The notes beneath the pieces were generated by a model. The model did no database searches. It was not told where the DNA came from and saw nothing but the letters and a program-made list of their open reading frames with translations. Source: Homarus americanus (taxonomy: Eukaryota > Arthropoda > Malacostraca > Decapoda > Nephropidae). From it: DNA of 64,000 bases. Shown in pieces: positions 24,241 through 36,405 of this stretch (position 1 is its first letter; every line of letters starts with the position of its first letter). Both the position numbers and the translations under genes were made by a program. The stretch spans positions 275,001 to 339,000 of the forward strand of contig NW_024729477.1 of the NCBI RefSeq assembly GCF_018991925.1, read 5' to 3'.

Positions 24241-27200
24241 CAAAAAACTCACCTAGATTAATATAATAAAGTGAAGAGGCGTAAGATATGATGACCTGAT
24301 ACATATTTACACGTATAAAGAGATGTTGGTGTTTTATAAAAGAATATTGAAAATGATTAGACGTAAATGGTGTAAAGGGTTTAGACTGCCTGTCATTAGG
24401 TGATGGTGAAAGCGATTATCCGTGTTGCTTTAATAACATCTTAACGTGATGTAATCTAGGTCAAAAAAGGATGTTATGACGTCAGGTAATTATGGCCAGT
24501 GCTAAATGGTGTTAGGTCATTGGTGTAGAAGGCTTGTTCGTCCCTCCTCCATCATTCTTCCTTATTTTACCTATTTTTAATCATTCTATTCTGACTATAA
24601 CATCGATCCTCATATAGAATGTGTGTGAAACTCTTAGTCATTGCTGTTCACTTTCACTCTAGTTGAGGAATTTATTTTACGTGTGTACAATTCTAAGATA
24701 CCTGAAGGGTATTACAGGTGGTGTACAGGTGTGTTCGTGTACAGTGTTCCCGATACTAGATGATATTTTATGTTATTTAATTGTGATCTTTAAATAAATG
24801 TACATAGAGTATTTATTAGGTGTCTGTAGTGTTCGAAAGGTTTAGCCATGTTAGTAATTATTGTTGTCACTTTGTAATTGTATTTTTCTGGTGATACAAA
24901 CTGCTTCATTTTCAATTAACGATATACCTAAGGTTATGATGACGTGGTTGACCGAGTCTTTACCTCAGAATATGGTATACGTGTCCCTCTATATGTTTAC
25001 ACAATTGTTCTGTTATACCAAATTACGCCTTTTGTGTTATTACTAAAATATTGTAAGGTGTAAACTACCCAGAATCACATATAAACATTGCTGTCTCTAG
25101 ATTTACGATGTGTGTAATAATGAGCTTAGTTCATTTGCATATAAGGAAAGTCTTCTGTATCGTGCTATAAATGTGATCTGGTATATATTTTTTAAAGTTA
25201 TGATTCGCAAACTAAGGACTCACGCTTTTCAGTAGTAGGTTATTTTTCATAATCTACAGTATACGCCTCGCTGAGTTGTGTAAAAAAAATTCAGGATATG
25301 GCTCAGTAGTGCTTGTAAACAATCACCATTCACTGTATAAACTTGTTCTCAATATACGTGAGAAAGGTGCGCCACGCCTAGCTGCACGTGGCTATTACCC
25401 ATTACCTGGCTGTATGTGTGGAAATTGTGGCCATTCTCGCTATGGATAATGATTATGATGACCAAGATATATGGTGATCCCGTTTTGCATAATGACCCAG
25501 GGCGCAGCGGCCGACGGCATTACAAGTGTAAGGATTTATGGGGTACTCGCTAAACATTGCTGAGACGACCCTTTTATATGTTGTCAAGACTAGCCCTTAA
25601 ATACCACTCCATCCTGGTATGAATAGGCGTCTCCCTTTACAGTTGAGGAAGTGAAGGTGGTCGAGTGCAGTGTCAACCTCACTTATCCTTCTGCACCACC
25701 CACGAAGTATCACTTGGCCTGGCTGGGAGTCTATCGTAATTTATATTTGAGTGTGATGGATGAAAGACCAAATACTAGAATGCTTTTACCTTATAATAGT
25801 TATCTCCGCCACCCCTCCCCCCCACACACAAAAAAATTAAGGGGAATCTCGTATAAAAGTCGAATTAAATAAAAACATTCACTTTGGATTCGAGAAGGGA
25901 ATTATTCATTGTTTTATTAACTGTGTTCTATAATGTCTTCACTTACTTTCGCATAATTAATGAAGAAAAATATGCATATTGAATCCCGTTGTAATAATAA
26001 AAATAATAAAAAAAAATGTTCAAGTGGTCTGTGCTATATTTGACATGCTCACAGGTGTACCGATGACCCTGCATATATTAAGCAATATCTGATCCAGCGT
26101 GTAGCGTATAATTACGATACCTCGGTGCGTGAAGATCTCAAAGCTTAAACTGTGGGCTGATGTTGACATAGCAAAAGAAAATAAGATGTGTGAGCAAGCG
26201 ATGATAATGTAAACTTATATTGTCAAGGCTGTGTAGTGAACGTATTAAGGCCTCATGAAGTGTGGTGGAGAGAGTGGTGAAACTGGCTCTCTCTCCTTCT
26301 CACTTCATCCTCCTTATCCTTCCCTCTTCTCTCCTCTGTAGTCCCTACCTCCTTCCTTCTCATTCCCACAACCATTCTTCATCCGTCTTGTCTACCTCAT
26401 TCCAATAACCCTCACCTCTCAGTCCTTCCTTCTCTCCCTCATCTCTCACCTTTCCTCCCTGACCATTGGCTGAAGGTAAGAATGGTTGGTAGGCTGCTGG
26501 TATACCCTCCCCCTCCCACCCCCCACCCACACCCCCCACCTTTCCCCTACACCGTGTACTGACTTATGGGTACGACCTCAAATTATTAACCACAGGTAAT
26601 TATGCAGGACATTTATCCACGGTAATTGGTAATAGTGGACGATGATATATGCCTAAATGATAAACTTGAGCTGAGAGGGACTGTTGCCTATCACGAGACG
26701 CGCCCCGGTGGTACCTTATGAGAAATGGTTACTAGGAAACTCTCTTTAAGATAAAAAAAAATGTACGAGGAAAACTACTATTAAATAAAAGTTATAATTA
26801 CGGACGACTGTATTATATTAAGAACTATTGTAACTACGAAAAGAGTGTATAGTACTTAGAAAAAATTATACTAAAGACTACAATGCGAAAGACTGTAGCC
26901 TACAAAAAAAAAAAACCCGGCTAAACTAGGAAAGACTACACTAAAAAGACTTAACATTCTTGGGTTTCGAAATTTATTTTTGTTCCAATAATTTTTCTCT
27001 TATAAACACTGTTCTTAGATAATGACCGATTCCTTCTCCCTTAAGAGGAACCGATTTTTGACTAATCTAATAATTGAACTTTATTGACTTTTAATAATAA
27101 GCCTTTGAACACATTTATCATCTATATGTAAATTTAATTCCGGGTTGCTTTCGTGTTAAATGTATTCCATAAGGTGTAATGACATAAGGAAATACATGAC

Positions 27201-27368
27201 TTTATGTGAGCAGTAATTAGCTCATCACGAGATCTGAGACACTGAGTAAAATATAATGACACATATAAATGAAAGGAAATCAAAGGTAAATAGTAATGAA
27301 GGTAATTAATTGGATAAACGAGTAAGGTGAGGAAAGTGTTGAAATAAGTGTCCTTCATTACTTATTTC

Positions 27369-27370
<2 letters not shown>
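24241..27370. other. No confident gene
   Basis: AT-rich unique sequence with pyrimidine-rich patches at 26285-26460. A segment at 25644-25672 (start gaggaagtgaaggtggtcga) is similar to one at 40467-40495; see findings. It follows an acceptor-like ctccctttacag, but no exon can be supported. Confidence 0.5.
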
Positions 27371-27373
<3 letters not shown>

Positions 27374-27464
<91 letters not shown>

Positions 27465-27486
27465 TACACACATACACACACACACA
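27374..27486 (-). repeat. (CA)n microsatellite
   Basis: About 50 CA units with small ACGC/ACAT interruptions near the right end. Confidence 0.93.
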
Positions 27487-27734
27487 GGTTATGAGGAAAT
27501 CTACGGTTTCTTCACACATCCGCATAGAAAATTAAATTGCCAAAGATCTGTGGCAATTAGAACCACATTTTCATGACCGTCTTTGAGGAAGAAGAAATAT
27601 GCTAGTAAAATGAATTTACTTACTGCGACCAAACTTGACATTGAGCTTGATATTACAGGGGACAGATTAGACAACAGTGTGTCTACGTTGAAATGGAACA
27701 ACTTTGAAGGCTTAGCAGTTTCTATTGAATAATG

Positions 27735-28148
27735 TAAACAGAGAAATGTTCACCCAATATGCTTGAGTTTCATCTGGTGTGTGGGGGTACATTACGGTAC
27801 ATTAAGGTAGATATTCAACATGTGAACCATTCGTACCACGGACTACGTTACAATGGAACTCAATTTCCCTCTACATTTTTTTTTAACATCTCAACAGCTG
27901 AATGTGGATTTTTTGCATGTTACACGTTCAACATCCTCCTCCGATATTCTGGGCTTTTCTCCCAACATGTTATTTTAGAACACTGTCAGTCTCCTCAAAT
28001 TACTTCACCCATGCTTACAGGTCATCGGATCGGTGGTTCATTGCCAAATTTTATACGGAATCGTCGTTGTACCAGGGTAGGTGACATCGGTTCGGCCATT
28101 CATAACACACATTTCGTCTTTTCTTGTGGGGTCATCTTAATTAAATCT

Positions 28149-28200
<52 letters not shown>

Positions 28201-28311
28201 CTTAATACATGGTGTGGTTACAGTGCAATTAAAACATCCTCACATTTATATACAAAAAATAATACGGCTTCCTAGTCGTTTCATTGCAATTTGGACACCC
28301 TGTATATTTCA
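27735..28311 (-). mobile_element. Possible degraded DNA transposon remnant
   Basis: Read on the - strand, the segment starts at 28301 with acagggtgtccaaattgc, which resembles the terminal repeats of mariner-like elements (gggtgtcc). Several disrupted coding-like stretches follow. A (CA)n run at 28151-28196 interrupts it. The other end near 27748 is only weakly similar. No transposase motif can be read, so this is tentative. Confidence 0.25.
28151..28196 (-). repeat. (CA)n microsatellite
   Basis: About 23 CA units. Confidence 0.92.
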
Positions 28312-28317
28312 CGCGAT

Positions 28318-28560
28318 TCCTACCTCCTACCCCTTACACTCTGCCTACCTGTCTTACACCCTGCCTCCCTGCCTTACACCCTGCTTCCTAGCCCTTACAC
28401 CTTGCCTCCCTGCCTTACACCCTGCTTCCTAGCCCTTACTTTCCAGCCTGCCTGCTTTACACCCTGCTTCCTAACCCTTACACCCTGCCTCCATCCATGC
28501 TTCCTAGCCCTTACACCCAACCATCCTGCCTTACACCCTCCTTGTCAGCCCTTATACTCC
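28318..28560 (+). repeat. Minisatellite of 'cttacaccctgcctccctgc' type
   Basis: About nine imperfect copies of a 20-27 bp unit alternating between cctgccttacaccctgc and ttcctagcccttacaccct. The Pro/Leu-rich frames across it follow from the repeat. Confidence 0.8.
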
Positions 28561-28696
28561 TCTTCCTCATCGAACCGCCTGACATCCGTGTGAGGTGGTG
28601 GGTGGTCTGGGAGGCGACGCGTGCAGACTACCCCAGTGTCTCCTTGCTCACACAGCTGACGGGTGTACTTATCAACTGGTGTTTATTTATCAGCTG

Positions 28697-28699
<3 letters not shown>

Positions 28700-28746
<47 letters not shown>
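28700..28746 (+). repeat. (GT)n microsatellite
   Basis: About 24 GT units. Confidence 0.92.
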
Positions 28747-28750
<4 letters not shown>

Positions 28751-28869
28751 CCATTTCCTTGTGTCGTCTTGTTGTTGTTGTTAGTTTACGTTGCAACTTC
28801 TGACGTCACACTGTGTATTATGGGCGTCAATTTACAGTTCCTCAAGTGGTTTAATGGATCTTAATTTTC

Positions 28870-30840
28870 CGCAAGTTTTCATTTCGTAATACTGTACAAG
28901 ATATAGTTTTTGTCATGGGAGTCATTTAATATTACACCAGTTTTGTTTTTATCAGTTTATATGTATCCCTCAGGCTTCACAAAGAGCTACTTGCATCAAT
29001 CATGTTTTGGGATATTTAAGTTTGTTACATAATTCATTGTTGGGGCGGGAGACTGTCTGTGGCGCTGCTGTGATGGCTTTACGAGGTGAGGATTAGCGCC
29101 TGTTACACGTGACTCTTGATGCACTGATGTGTTCCTTCCCTAAATGGTAAGACGCATTGCTAAGATCTTGTTAAGGGTGACCACAAAATAATCATACATA
29201 TATATTCCACTTAATAGTATTTATTTGCATAATACATATAGTAGATAATATATAGATAGTATACATACATATGTTATTATTTATAGAACATATAATATTT
29301 CACATCGTTTGTAATAATTTTTGTGGACGTTGTATTTCCTTCCGTAAACTCTCATAGAATAAAGGGACTTTAACTCAGACCCGTTATAGTGTTAAGTAAC
29401 TGGACCATACATTCCCCCTGAACTTCTGAAAATCTCACACCAGTTACAAGATCTTCCCCAAAGACGAGAGCTGACGAAACGGGATACCACCTCTTGACGT
29501 ATTTGTTGCCACCGAAAGTTTCCGTCAAGTTTTGTTGAGGAAAGTCTATTCTTTGTGGCCACTAAAAACTTTTTCTTATCGATAAAAATCATTATCTGTT
29601 GTTGCTGTGTTTTGTGTTTGTTTACTGGTGTTGACGGATACTTTGTCTTGTGTCTCTTCCTCCTCTAGTTAATGAAGTAACCTGTTGCGTTCCGACGATA
29701 AAAAAATCTAGTTCTCTAATCCAATAAACACGCTACTGCTGTTGTTGTTGTTGAAGCCTCTTAAGTAATATAAATAATTAGATTTCTTTTTTTATTGTCT
29801 AGATATATTCTCAGTGTTGACATAAGTCCTCTTCACTATTGTTGATGAATAACGTTTGTAAGTTTTGGTGAAGAATCCCTCTGTGTGTGTTACCATATGT
29901 TTAACCTGATAACCTCCCATAATTCAGTCATTTCTACTTCTTCAACCCGCGTATCTCACTCATCAGGCAGGGAAGACGATAAGCCCCTTCTACCTCTCCT
30001 TCCAGGTACAACACAAAGTCCATTAGATATGCGAAAGAGGACATAATGAATTTCACTTGGGCCTCGCTGACCGCCAGATATCAGATGTTAGTTGTTGATA
30101 AAGATGGAGACGCTTGTTTATACCTAGAGAAGAGGAGAGGTTTTGGGATGTGTGTTTTGTAATGGAATTGAAGCAGCCGTTCTGTCCGATGATCCGGGGC
30201 GCACTGGCTCAAGATTTTGGTTATGTTATTATATAGACTCGTGTTTATTGCTCATCTTGTTCTCACGAGATGGCGCTGTCCCCTAGCCGAGAGACTGGCA
30301 GCTAGCCTTCGGTAACAAGACATCTCGATTCTATTTCATTGTTTATATTTCTTTCCTCTCAGGTGGGATATATTAATTACAGGTAAGAAAGGATGTTGGG
30401 GTGAATAAATGCTGCACCCTGAGGGCCTTTTTATTATTATTTAAGTCTTTATCCAGCAGTTGTTTCTCTTCAAATTCCTCTCGTTATTATCCCATTTAAG
30501 TCGAGATTTGTCATTTCGGATCCTGGTTCCACTGAAAATTCATCCACTATCCTGGTCCCGTTGGAAAGTAATGTAAGAGCTTTTCGATAAAATCTGTACA
30601 ATCACTCGGGGTCGTTTTTCTCCACAGAAAATTCATCATCCTTGGCTTCTGGTCCTATTGAAAAGTTAAGTGACTTTTGGAGTTAAGGATTCGCGTTACT
30701 TTTCTTCACAATACTGTATGTAAGTTTACTCTATCGTATTGTACTGCACACCTTCTCCCATACCTTGATAAAGCACTGGAGGTCTATCGGCTATCATGAT
30801 TTGAATTAGTGTTTACTGTTTACCTCGTACTGCCGTTGTT
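28870..30840. other. No gene recognised
   Basis: Unique AT-rich sequence. A 66-codon frame at 29592-29392 (-) shows no family features. An acceptor-like ttcctctcag with a cag/gtaaga donor 20 bp downstream (30359-30388) could be read as a micro-exon, but this is weak. Confidence 0.5.
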
Positions 30841-30979
30841 GTTGTTCTTCTTCTTCTTCTTCTTAGTAGTAGTGTAAGATATTTAATATTAAGGTAATAA
30901 AATGGTGGCGAAGGTATGACTATTGGGGGAGGCTGGAGGTCGTATTAAAAAAAGTTTAGTAGTAGTAGTAGTAGAAGTG

Positions 30980-31292
30980 GGCATACGGGAAGAGAATTCA
31001 GAACGTTGATCAAGGCAGCTTCACTCCTCTAGTGTTCACAACCTCTGGTGGGATGGGACCAAGTGCAATATGCTTCTACGCCAGACTCGCGGAGGTGATA
31101 TCCGAACAGAAGCAGCAGCCCAGAAGTTATGTTACAGCCTGGATGAGATGTCGACTGTCCTTCTCTCTCCTTAGGTCGGCTTTGCTCTGCCTCAGGGGAA
31201 CGAGAGCATCGGTCCCAAAGCCGACAACAGTTGCAGATATTGACTATGAGGCTACAGTCACTGAATGCCGCATAGATCTGCGGCTCAACTAA
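30980..31292 (+). pseudogene. Endonuclease-LINE C-terminal fragment (open to its own stop)
   Basis: About 100 codons are open, from a RAYG..I.NVDQGSFTPLVF segment through FYARLAEVISEQKQQPRS to a C-terminus ending ECRIDLRLN and a TAA at 31290-31292. It matches the copy at 2839-3336 and the - strand copy at 48450-48070. It carries only the part after the putative nuclease core, so it is not functional. Confidence 0.75.
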
Positions 31293-31375
31293 TAAAATGG
31301 CGGCGAAGGTGTGGCCATAGGGGGAGGCTGGAGGCCACGTTACAAAAAAAAAGCAGTGGTAGTAGTAGGAGTAAT

Positions 31376-31490
31376 CTCTGCTTAGGTCTACATTGCTTTG
31401 CCTCAGGGGAACGAGATCTACCGCCCCAAAGTCATCAACATTGGCAGATATTGACTGAGGCAATAGTTACTGAATGCTGCATACAGTATA
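31376..31490 (+). pseudogene. Second, shorter endonuclease-LINE C-terminal fragment
   Basis: It begins inside the segment cttaggtctacattgctttg (the LLRSALLCLRG region of the fuller copies) and carries on to the shared end with a one-base frame change. It lies directly after a block B plus TAG run of the neighbouring copy. Confidence 0.65.
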
Positions 31491-31695
31491 TCAGCAGCTT
31501 AACTCAGCTAGGGTGGCTCCTGTTGTATTTGGTTATATAATTACAAGGTAATAAAGTGTGGCGAAGGTGTGGCTATTAGGGGAGGCTGGAGTCCACGTTT
31601 GAAAAAAAGAAGTAGTAGTAGTAGTGGTAGTTCTTTTTGTTGTAAAATTTCACTCTAAGTAGTTAAGTGTGTGTGTGTCTGTCTGTCTGTCTGTC

Positions 31696-31739
<44 letters not shown>

Positions 31740-31939
31740 CAATGTTTTAGTCGTCATCAAGATAGACGCTTGGTAACAGTGTGGCGGAGTGACCCGCCTT
31801 GGTTCTGAGGATCACAGGTCCACCCACACAAATTTAATAAGTGTCTTTTGTCGTACTGTTTTATTGATTATTATAATTATTATTATTTCTTCTTTCTTTT
31901 CTTCTTCTTCTTCTTCTTCTTCTTCTTCTTCTTCAGAGT

Positions 31940-34155
31940 ACTGATTTCGGTGTTATCTGTCTGTCGTTGTCTCAAAAATAACTCGAACGGGTAAAGGTTC
32001 GCGGGCAGACTTTACATCCGATCGGAAGAAGTTTTTCATTTGATCTCATTTCTGTTTTTCCTTCATCAGTCTTTCCTATTTTTCAGTAGTTTCTTCATCA
32101 CATTGTATAAATCTTCCTTATTCGTTTAGTGTTATGTTTCCTTCTTGTAATGAACCCGTAGTGGAATACATCGTTATGAAATTTGTGAATAATATTGAAG
32201 AAATCATAAAACCTAACCCTAACCTAACCTAACGTCAACCAATTGTGATAGCTTCAGTTACATCCTCGCCAAGTATCCAGGAGGACATTATGGATTTTTG
32301 AGGCAGGATAGTTTAAAACGGATTACCAGCCATCGTCACGTCGCGTCACTATCAAACATTCTTCTGGGTCCGACTGTCTACCCGCCTCACAGTCCTCAGC
32401 TAACCAACCAATCATCTGAAAAGTTGACTTGATAGATATCCTTTTGGGGCACCGCTAAGTCCCAGCCACCCATTATTATACCGTATATCATCTTCTCTAT
32501 CTTTATTTTTACTCAATTACTTCTTTTTTTGTTTTGTTATCTCCCGGCGCCACTAGTTGGGGAGGATATAAAAATAACCTTTGTCTGTATCTGCAAAAAA
32601 AAAAAAAATAGTGTTGAGCAAAATGTAACCAAAGTTTGTACGTCTGTTGGTGAGTAATGATGTATTATAGGTACAATTTTTGCACCTGGTGATAGTGGCA
32701 GCGTTAATTATAATCTTATTTTTTTTTTTAATTTACATATTGTTTTACTTGTACTTTCCTCTAACTCAATTCTTATTTTAAATTATTCATTCATTTTTTT
32801 TGTCTATCCCAGCTTTCTTTTTTTATATCCATCCATATTTTTCTATTATTGTAGTTTTCTCTTCCTTAAATTGTCTTTACATTTTCACAAGCAGTAAAGA
32901 CCAGTGGTCCCTTTTAATACCATTTGATACTTCATGTTTGTACACTTGTGACAACACCAGTAATCTTATCTGACTTGTTGGGACAGTTCGGCTTCACTCT
33001 GTCAACTTTTACCGTGCTTGTTGTGTCACTCTTAGCCCCAGTCCTTATCTCCGTGTTGTCGAGGTTATTTATTTGTTTACATATATCTTTTTTTTTTCAT
33101 AAACAAGGTTCATATCATGGACAGATATCCTCACCACGGCCAGCCCTTGTAGAGGAAATTAAAAGGAAAAGAGAAATATAATAGTTTTTGAGTTTTTTAA
33201 TTGTGTTGGGTCAGGGAAAGGAACATTATTTATACTGTTTGATCCTTGACTATCATTGGCTGAAACATGTTAATATCCACCGAGTTTCATAAAACATTCT
33301 TTTGGATTTTAAAAGACTTTATTATAAGGTATAAAAACTAACTGATATGCTATTCTCATTCCTCGCGTGGATTGTTTTGTGACACAGTAATTGATGTGAC
33401 TGATAAATATCTATCTCTTTGTTTGGTCTGTGAATTATTCATTTACGCCAGGCGGAGACATATCTATCTCACGGACACTTCTCTTATCTCCATATTATAT
33501 TACTTTCTTATGTTTGATTCTCTATTAACGTTAGATACACATCTTTACTTGGCCATCACAATTCCTATCATCCTGTTCACGAGTTTTTCTTATCATGTGT
33601 AATACATCTGAGTCTGGGATGAATGTTGCACGTCACTCCCACCAGGTAAACGTTCCAGAGAGATGTCGTAAGGTTGTAGCTGAATGATAACATGGGATGG
33701 AGCGGTGCAGAACAAGGTGGAGTTGAGATAGTGCTGTGTTATGGTAGGGTTAGGTTAGGTTAGGTGATGTTCAAGAAGGATTTAGACGTGAGTGAAGAGA
33801 GTTAGACTTATTCTACTTTTTTCTTGTGATGATCAGTGGTGTCAGAAAGGTTGAGAAATGTGATTAATTTTGTTCTTTAGTGTTTGTAATATTTCACATA
33901 ATTCATTAAAACTTGCGTAAATCAGCTACACCAGTGATCAGTTTTAATGCCTGTGGTATTGTGTGTACTTGCTGTGTTGCTGGTACTACACACTAGCGAC
34001 ACCTACACCTACCATGTTTTACACCTAGTACTAAAAAAACATTTGGACTAAGAGTACCTAGACTAAGGCATTGATTCAACTTTAGTCAGCTGGATATGGT
34101 AGATTTAATTGCAACATTGATCTAAAGAATAGCATTATTTATTGACCAGGTGGAT
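31940..34155. other. No gene recognised; two telomere-like islands
   Basis: AT- and T-rich sequence. CCTAA pentamers occur at 32212-32235 and TTAGG pentamers at 33747-33763. Hydrophobic short frames (for example 32924-33181) reflect T-richness. Confidence 0.55.
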
Positions 34156-34159
34156 TATT

Positions 34160-34470
34160 AGGTAGGGGGAGGGGGTATTAAGCCAAGGTATGTGTGGGTC
34201 ATTGCAAGGTGGTAGGGGGGTTGTTGTGGTTGGGGAGGTCTTGGGGTGTTGTGGGGACCAGTGGGTGTCGGGGTCTGGGGGAGGGGGTGGAGATGAAGGC
34301 GGGGGACAGGTCTTCGGGGGTGTCTGGTCAGTGGGGGAATATGGGGGATCAAGTGAGGGGTGGAGTCAGGGTGGTATTGGGTACGGTGGGGGGATGTTGG
34401 GACCAGGTTGATGATGGGGCCCAGTTAGAGGTGAAAGGCCCGGGGAGGAGGTGCGCCAGCCCCCGCCCAC
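34160..34470 (+). repeat. G-rich region
   Basis: About 300 bp dominated by gggg/ggt words on the + strand without a clean period. G-quadruplex potential is high. Gly-rich and Pro-rich frames on the two strands are compositional. Confidence 0.6.
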
Positions 34471-35283
34471 CCTGGATAAGGAGAGCTTAAGTCCCACACG
34501 ACAAATCTGTTTAGCGGGTGCAGGAGCGTGCCAGGGCTGCCTGGCTACAGGAAACGCCATAATATTTGTGGTCAGGTTAAGCGGGCGTGTAGGCGTGCGG
34601 GCGTGGCCTGTTTGGTGTGGAAATTTGGCAGAATATGTTGACTATAATTACCTTCATATTTTATACCCTGTACCTGCTTGATGAGGAGTCTAGTGGTTTG
34701 TTCTCCTATACTAATATAGTCAATGTATATACTGTACCTGTGCAGGATATGCTGCACCACAGACACAATAAACACGAACATAAATAACAGGTACATTTAA
34801 ACAGGTCTCTAGATAAGAACACTTGCTCTCACAGCAGGTCAGGCAGCCGTATATCAGTGATGAAGGTTTCTTAAAGAATGTTGGTGTTGAGACATATCCG
34901 GTAGAGCAACATACCTCACACGTAAAACATTAACAATGTATCCGAGATCTCTGACGAGGTGACGAGGCAACATTATCACCATTCTTTTCCTCATTCTCTT
35001 CCCTCAGTGTGTGATCACTTCAGAAATAAAGAAAGTTCAATGTTTAAGTTATGTATAAGCCATATTGCCGTACCATTCCTTTATTTACACCAAGTGAAGA
35101 TATATAGTAAGCCACACCCCTCGTGCATCTCCCTTACCTCTGCTAAACCTATGATTGACTTTCAAAGTAACTTAACATAAAAAAAAAGACACTGCATTTC
35201 CGCTCCGTTTACAGGACAGACTCGTGTAGAAATGTTCGGCGCAATGGTTGTCGCCGGAACCCTGACTTGCCCAATGTTGCCCC

Positions 35284-35322
35284 GGGTTAGGTTAGGTTAG
35301 GTTTGGTTTGGTTTGGTTTGAT
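35284..35322 (+). repeat. TTAGG island merging into TTTGG repeats
   Basis: Three TTAGG-type pentamers change into four TTTGG pentamers. The same substitution (CCAAA for CCTAA) dominates the array on the opposite strand at 35480. Confidence 0.8.
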
Positions 35323-35479
35323 AAATATGGCGCTCATGAATAACTCGCTTCTCGACCTTTCACTGACCAAATAATATATCAACGACTGAAATTTTTTTAT
35401 GTTGTGGGTGAATCAGTCTTGGCAGGTAAATAATATTGTGATGTTACCTTCCCTCTATGTTGAATTTATTTTTTCATAT

Positions 35480-35672
35480 ACCTAACCTAACCAAACCTAA
35501 CCAAACCTAACCTAACCAAACCTAACCAAACCTAACCAAACCTAACCTAACCTAACCAAACCTAACCTAACAAAACCTAACCTAACCAAAACTAACCTAA
35601 CCAAACCTAACCTAACCAAACCTAACCTAACCAAACCTAACCTAACCAAACCTAACCTAACCAAAACTAACC
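35480..35672 (-). repeat. Telomere-variant array (CCTAA/CCAAA higher-order repeat)
   Basis: About 38 pentamers of CCTAA with every second or third replaced by CCAAA, giving a 10- to 15-bp higher-order unit such as cctaacctaaccaaa. It is the longest telomere-like array in the window, in opposite orientation to the islands at 35284 and 35907. Confidence 0.85.
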
Positions 35673-35906
35673 TTAAAGTTCTGGGAAATCGGTAGGCAAG
35701 TGGTTGGGATTAGTTAATTATGGTGAGAATAATTAATTACAAAGAATTATTAATTTTTGGTAGCCATTGATTTATGAAGAAAAGTTAACCAAATTTAAAA
35801 CACAATTATATATTTTTTATTTATTTTGTGTGTGTGTGTGTGTGTGTGTGAGATAACCGAAAATATTAAAGAAAAAAAAGTATTGCAGAAATATCCTCAA
35901 TCTGGT

Positions 35907-35947
35907 GGGTTAGGTTAGGATAGGTTAGGTTAGGTTAAGTTAGGTAG
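35907..35947 (+). repeat. TTAGG island (degenerate)
   Basis: Seven or so TTAGG pentamers with single-base variants. It is in inverted orientation to the array at 35480-35672. A short (GT)n run lies between them at 35828-35850. Confidence 0.8.
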
Positions 35948-36087
35948 GTCCTAGTGGAGGGTAATTCATATATATATTCTTCAGAAATATATTTAGTGGT
36001 ATGATGGATGGCTTTCAGTAAGAGAAAAGAGAAATCGATGTCGCATAAATCCCCTCGACTCCTGTGAAATAGATAACGAGATGTCTA

Positions 36088-36405
36088 TCAAGTAAACAAC
36101 TGGCCTGAGATAGCAAGCAAAGTGAAGTAAACAAGATTATTGCTGGCATCAAGGTCTTTGTACCAGCGGCTCTCCCTCTTACCCCCATTCTGGTAAATTA
36201 CTTCACCTACTCGCGTGTTAATGAGACAGGTGTGAGAAGGAGGTCTGCCTTTACCTGGTACATATGGTAAAACATCTTTAAAAAACGGCTCTTGTTTCCG
36301 TTCCTCACGTTCAGGTTCTTGTTTCCATTCCTCACGTTCCGGCTCTTTGTTTCCGTTCCTCATGTTTCGGTTCTTGTTTCCGTTCCTCATGTTCCAGTTC
36401 TCACA
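36088..36405 (-). pseudogene. Chimeric open frame with 27-bp in-frame minisatellite
   Basis: The - strand frame 36435-36088 (115 codons) begins in CR1 sequence (VIEKSDCE). It runs through about four copies of a 27-bp, nine-codon repeat (NMRNGNKEPER-like), then into unrelated sequence with FKDVLPYVPGKGRPPSHTC. The last part could be another repeat family or an exon scrap; I cannot identify it. The normal CR1 3' part is replaced by this sequence. Confidence 0.4.

Larger units (their letters stand above)
30844..31936 (+). mobile_element. Head-to-tail array of 5'-truncated endonuclease-LINE copies
   Basis: Order on the + strand: (TTC)n then (TAG)n (30844-30873); a 3'-UTR block B (30893-30945); (TAG)n; an endonuclease-domain fragment (30980-31292); block B (31293-31342); an A run and TAG-like repeats; a second, shorter coding fragment (31376-31490); block B (31549-31602); (TAG)n; a (TGTC)/(GT)n tract (31668-31731); block A (31732-31868); short (ATT)n; and (TTC)n (31889-31936). 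Three 3' ends are therefore stacked in the same orientation, each new copy truncated at its 5' end inside a trinucleotide repeat. Confidence 0.8.

Noticed and set aside
27759..28205. 148-codon + strand frame
   Set aside because: It ends in a Thr-His run from (CA)n and has no recognisable domain. The opposite strand fits a decayed transposon better.
30359..30388. Possible 20-nt micro-exon between acceptor- and donor-like motifs
   Set aside because: Short motif pairs of this quality are expected by chance in tens of kilobases, and no neighbouring exon supports it.
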